A DNA stretch of 7,512 nt. Origin: an uncultured Eubacteriales bacterium (GTDB taxonomy: Bacteria; Bacillota; Clostridia; Christensenellales; QALW01). Position 1 is the stretch's first letter. The number at the start of each line of letters is the position of its first letter. Below, piece by piece: positions 6,856 through 7,512 of the stretch. The translations under genes and the position numbers were made by a program. Below the pieces are notes generated by a model that did not search any database, was not told the origin of the DNA, and saw nothing but the letters and a program-made list of their open reading frames with translations. Where the stretch lies: NCBI GenBank assembly GCA_900552055.1, contig URYI01000102.1, forward strand, positions 1-7,512, in the 5' to 3' direction.

Positions 6856-6870
6856 TTTATATCATAAATC
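6845..6870. other. Abrupt composition break, probable assembly or recombination junction
   Basis: Left of about 6855 the DNA is relatively G+C-rich with mixed codon use. Right of it both genes use almost only A/T-ending codons (ATA, AGA, GGA, GTA, TTA). IspG homology appears to start at codon 6857, directly after the isomerase stop (TAA, 6853-6855). The IspG frame is open back to 6833, but those codons are the isomerase read out of frame. No transposase, repeat or tRNA marks the join. I favour a chimeric contig over true transfer. Confidence 0.65.
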
Positions 6871-7162
6871 ACCAACATTAATTGCTTGTCCTACATGTGG
6901 AAGGACTAGAATAGACTTAATTCCAATGGCAAAAGAGGTAGAAGAATTTTTACAAGGAATAGAAGCAGATATTACAGTTGCTGTAATGGGATGTGCTGTA
7001 AATGGTCCTGGAGAAGCAAGCCATGCAGATATAGGAATAGCAGGTGGAGTAGAAGAAGGACTATTATTTAAGAAAGGCAAGATTATAAAAAAGGTAAAAC
7101 AAGAAGATATAGTTAATGTGCTAAAACAAGAAATAATAGATATGGTAAATGATAGAAAATAA
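6857..7162 (+). CDS. ispG: 4-hydroxy-3-methylbut-2-enyl diphosphate synthase (flavodoxin/ferredoxin), C-terminal fragment
   Basis: The last ~101 codons of IspG (GcpE), the iron-sulfur enzyme that makes HMBPP in the non-mevalonate (MEP) isoprenoid pathway. The fragment contains the C-terminal iron-sulfur domain: [11 protein letters not shown] with two cluster cysteines (codons 6887 and 6896), then [10 protein letters not shown] with the third cysteine (6992) and the glutamate ligand (7013). The spacings (3, 32 and 7 residues) match the E. coli ligands Cys270, Cys273, Cys305 and Glu312. The whole N-terminal TIM barrel, roughly 250 residues, is missing and no proper start exists. The ATG at 6926 lies inside the domain, after the first two cysteines, so it is not the true start. 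As it stands the product could not work. The sequence and codon use are clostridial and A+T-rich, unlike the genes upstream. It is followed by ispH 58 bases downstream, which suggests an ispG-ispH operon in the source genome. Confidence 0.9.
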   Translation, partial: LYHKSPTLIACPTCGRTRIDLIPMAKEVEEFLQGIEADITVAVMGCAVNGPGEASHADIGIAGGVEEGLLFKKGKIIKKVKQEDIVNVLKQEIIDMVNDRK

Positions 7163-7180
7163 AAAAATAGAAATGAAAAA

Positions 7181-7194
7181 TAAATTGTAAATTG
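7181..7194 (+). repeat. Tandem 7-base duplication in the ispG-ispH spacer
   Basis: TAAATTG occurs twice head to tail (7181-7187 and 7188-7194) between the ispG stop and the ispH ribosome binding site. In such A+T-rich sequence this could be slippage with no function. Confidence 0.4.
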
Positions 7195-7205
7195 CAAATG
7201 ATGTT

Positions 7206-7210
7206 GGAGG
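7206..7210 (+). promoter_or_regulatory. Ribosome binding site of ispH
   Basis: GGAGG lies 10 bases upstream of the ATG at 7221 and supports this start. No convincing promoter or terminator is seen in the 58-base spacer, consistent with co-transcription from ispG. Confidence 0.85.
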
Positions 7211-7220
7211 AATAATACAT

Positions 7221-7512
7221 ATGGAAATAGTATTGGGAAAAATGGCAGGATTTTGTGGTGGTGTTAGAAATGCTGTAAACAAAACATATAAAGAAGCTGA
7301 AAGCAATAATAAAACAATTTATTGCTTAGGAGATTTAGTACATAATCCGGTAGTATTAAGTAATCTAGAAGCATTAGGAGTAAAAATAATAAACAGCTTA
7401 GAAGAAGTACCAAATTCAAAGGGAAAAACTGTAATAATTCGTGCACATGGTGTAACAAAAGAAATATATAATAAAGCAAAGCAAATGGAAATTACATTAA
7501 AAGATTTAACAT
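7221..7512 (+). CDS. ispH: 4-hydroxy-3-methylbut-2-enyl diphosphate reductase, N-terminal part (cut by window edge)
   Basis: The first 97 residues of IspH (LytB), the [4Fe-4S] enzyme that reduces HMBPP to isopentenyl and dimethylallyl diphosphate in the last step of the MEP pathway, directly after IspG. The first cluster ligand is Cys12 in GFCGGV. The two conserved substrate-binding histidines are His41 (LVHNPVV) and His76 (RAHGV), at or close to the E. coli positions (His41, His74). The window ends after DLT and the single base T, exactly where the second cluster cysteine (family DATCP motif) is expected. The start is set by the GGAGG site and by alignment of Cys12. In many Clostridia IspH is fused to ribosomal protein S1 domains; whether that holds here lies outside the window. 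Codon use is extremely A+T-rich, like the ispG fragment and unlike everything before 6855. Confidence 0.95.
   Translation, partial: MEIVLGKMAGFCGGVRNAVNKTYKEAESNNKTIYCLGDLVHNPVVLSNLEALGVKIINSLEEVPNSKGKTVIIRAHGVTKEIYNKAKQMEITLKDLT

Noticed and set aside
6926..7162. Treating the ATG at 6926 as the start of a small complete protein
   Set aside because: Homology to IspG clearly continues upstream through [11 protein letters not shown], which carries two cluster cysteines, so this ATG is an internal methionine codon.
6862..7197. 111-codon minus-strand open frame opposite ispG
   Set aside because: It is antisense to the clearly recognised IspG iron-sulfur domain. The Ser/Phe/Ile-rich translation reflects A+T-rich shadow sequence.
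1..7512. CRISPR array, defence system, transposon or phage genes
   Set aside because: No spaced direct-repeat array, transposase, integrase or nuclease signature is present on either strand. The recognisable genes are metabolic or regulatory.

Overview
The window looks like Firmicutes (Clostridia-type) DNA, probably from a gut or other anaerobic community. The grounds are strong AGGAGG-type ribosome binding sites, consensus sigma-A promoters, a cytoplasmic GH78 rhamnosidase paired with an AraC-type regulator, and clostridial-looking IspG/IspH sequences. It is not compositionally uniform. Bases 1 to about 6855 are of moderate to high G+C (38 of 60 bases are G or C in 5461-5520 and in 6661-6720, counted by hand). 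The last ~650 bases are very A+T-rich (13 of 60 in 7081-7140, 15 of 60 in 7261-7320).

Layout: 1-127 is the non-coding tail of the first gene. 128-2857 (minus) encodes a complete cytoplasmic alpha-L-rhamnosidase of family GH78. 2858-2994 is a compact divergent control region. It holds a perfect-consensus promoter for the plus-strand regulator, an overlapping extended -10 promoter for the rhamnosidase, and three ~10-bp tandem repeats that look like an AraC-family operator. 2995-3825 (plus) encodes the AraC-type regulator. 3826-4256 has no convincing gene and holds a few hairpins. 4337-6001 (plus) encodes a FadD-like acyl-CoA synthetase with its own extended -10 promoter and a leader hairpin that starts about at the predicted transcription start. 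6046-6855 (plus) encodes a xylose-isomerase-like TIM-barrel sugar isomerase/epimerase, 44 bases downstream and probably co-transcribed. After a sharp break at about 6855 come the 3' end of ispG and the 5' end of ispH, both isoprenoid (MEP pathway) iron-sulfur enzymes.

Working model: the first two genes form a self-contained rhamnoside-utilisation unit, in which the regulator senses a sugar ligand, activates the rhamnosidase and probably limits its own expression. The acyl-CoA synthetase/isomerase pair is a separate transcription unit with no demonstrated link to rhamnose. The ispG fragment lacks most of its gene and its start. It abuts the isomerase stop codon at the composition break, so a chimeric assembly join is the simplest explanation and a recent recombination the alternative. 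I see no CRISPR array, transposase, tRNA or rRNA, and no clearly novel multi-gene system. The most interesting native signals are the regulatory architecture at 2887-2960 and the leader hairpin at 4290-4317.
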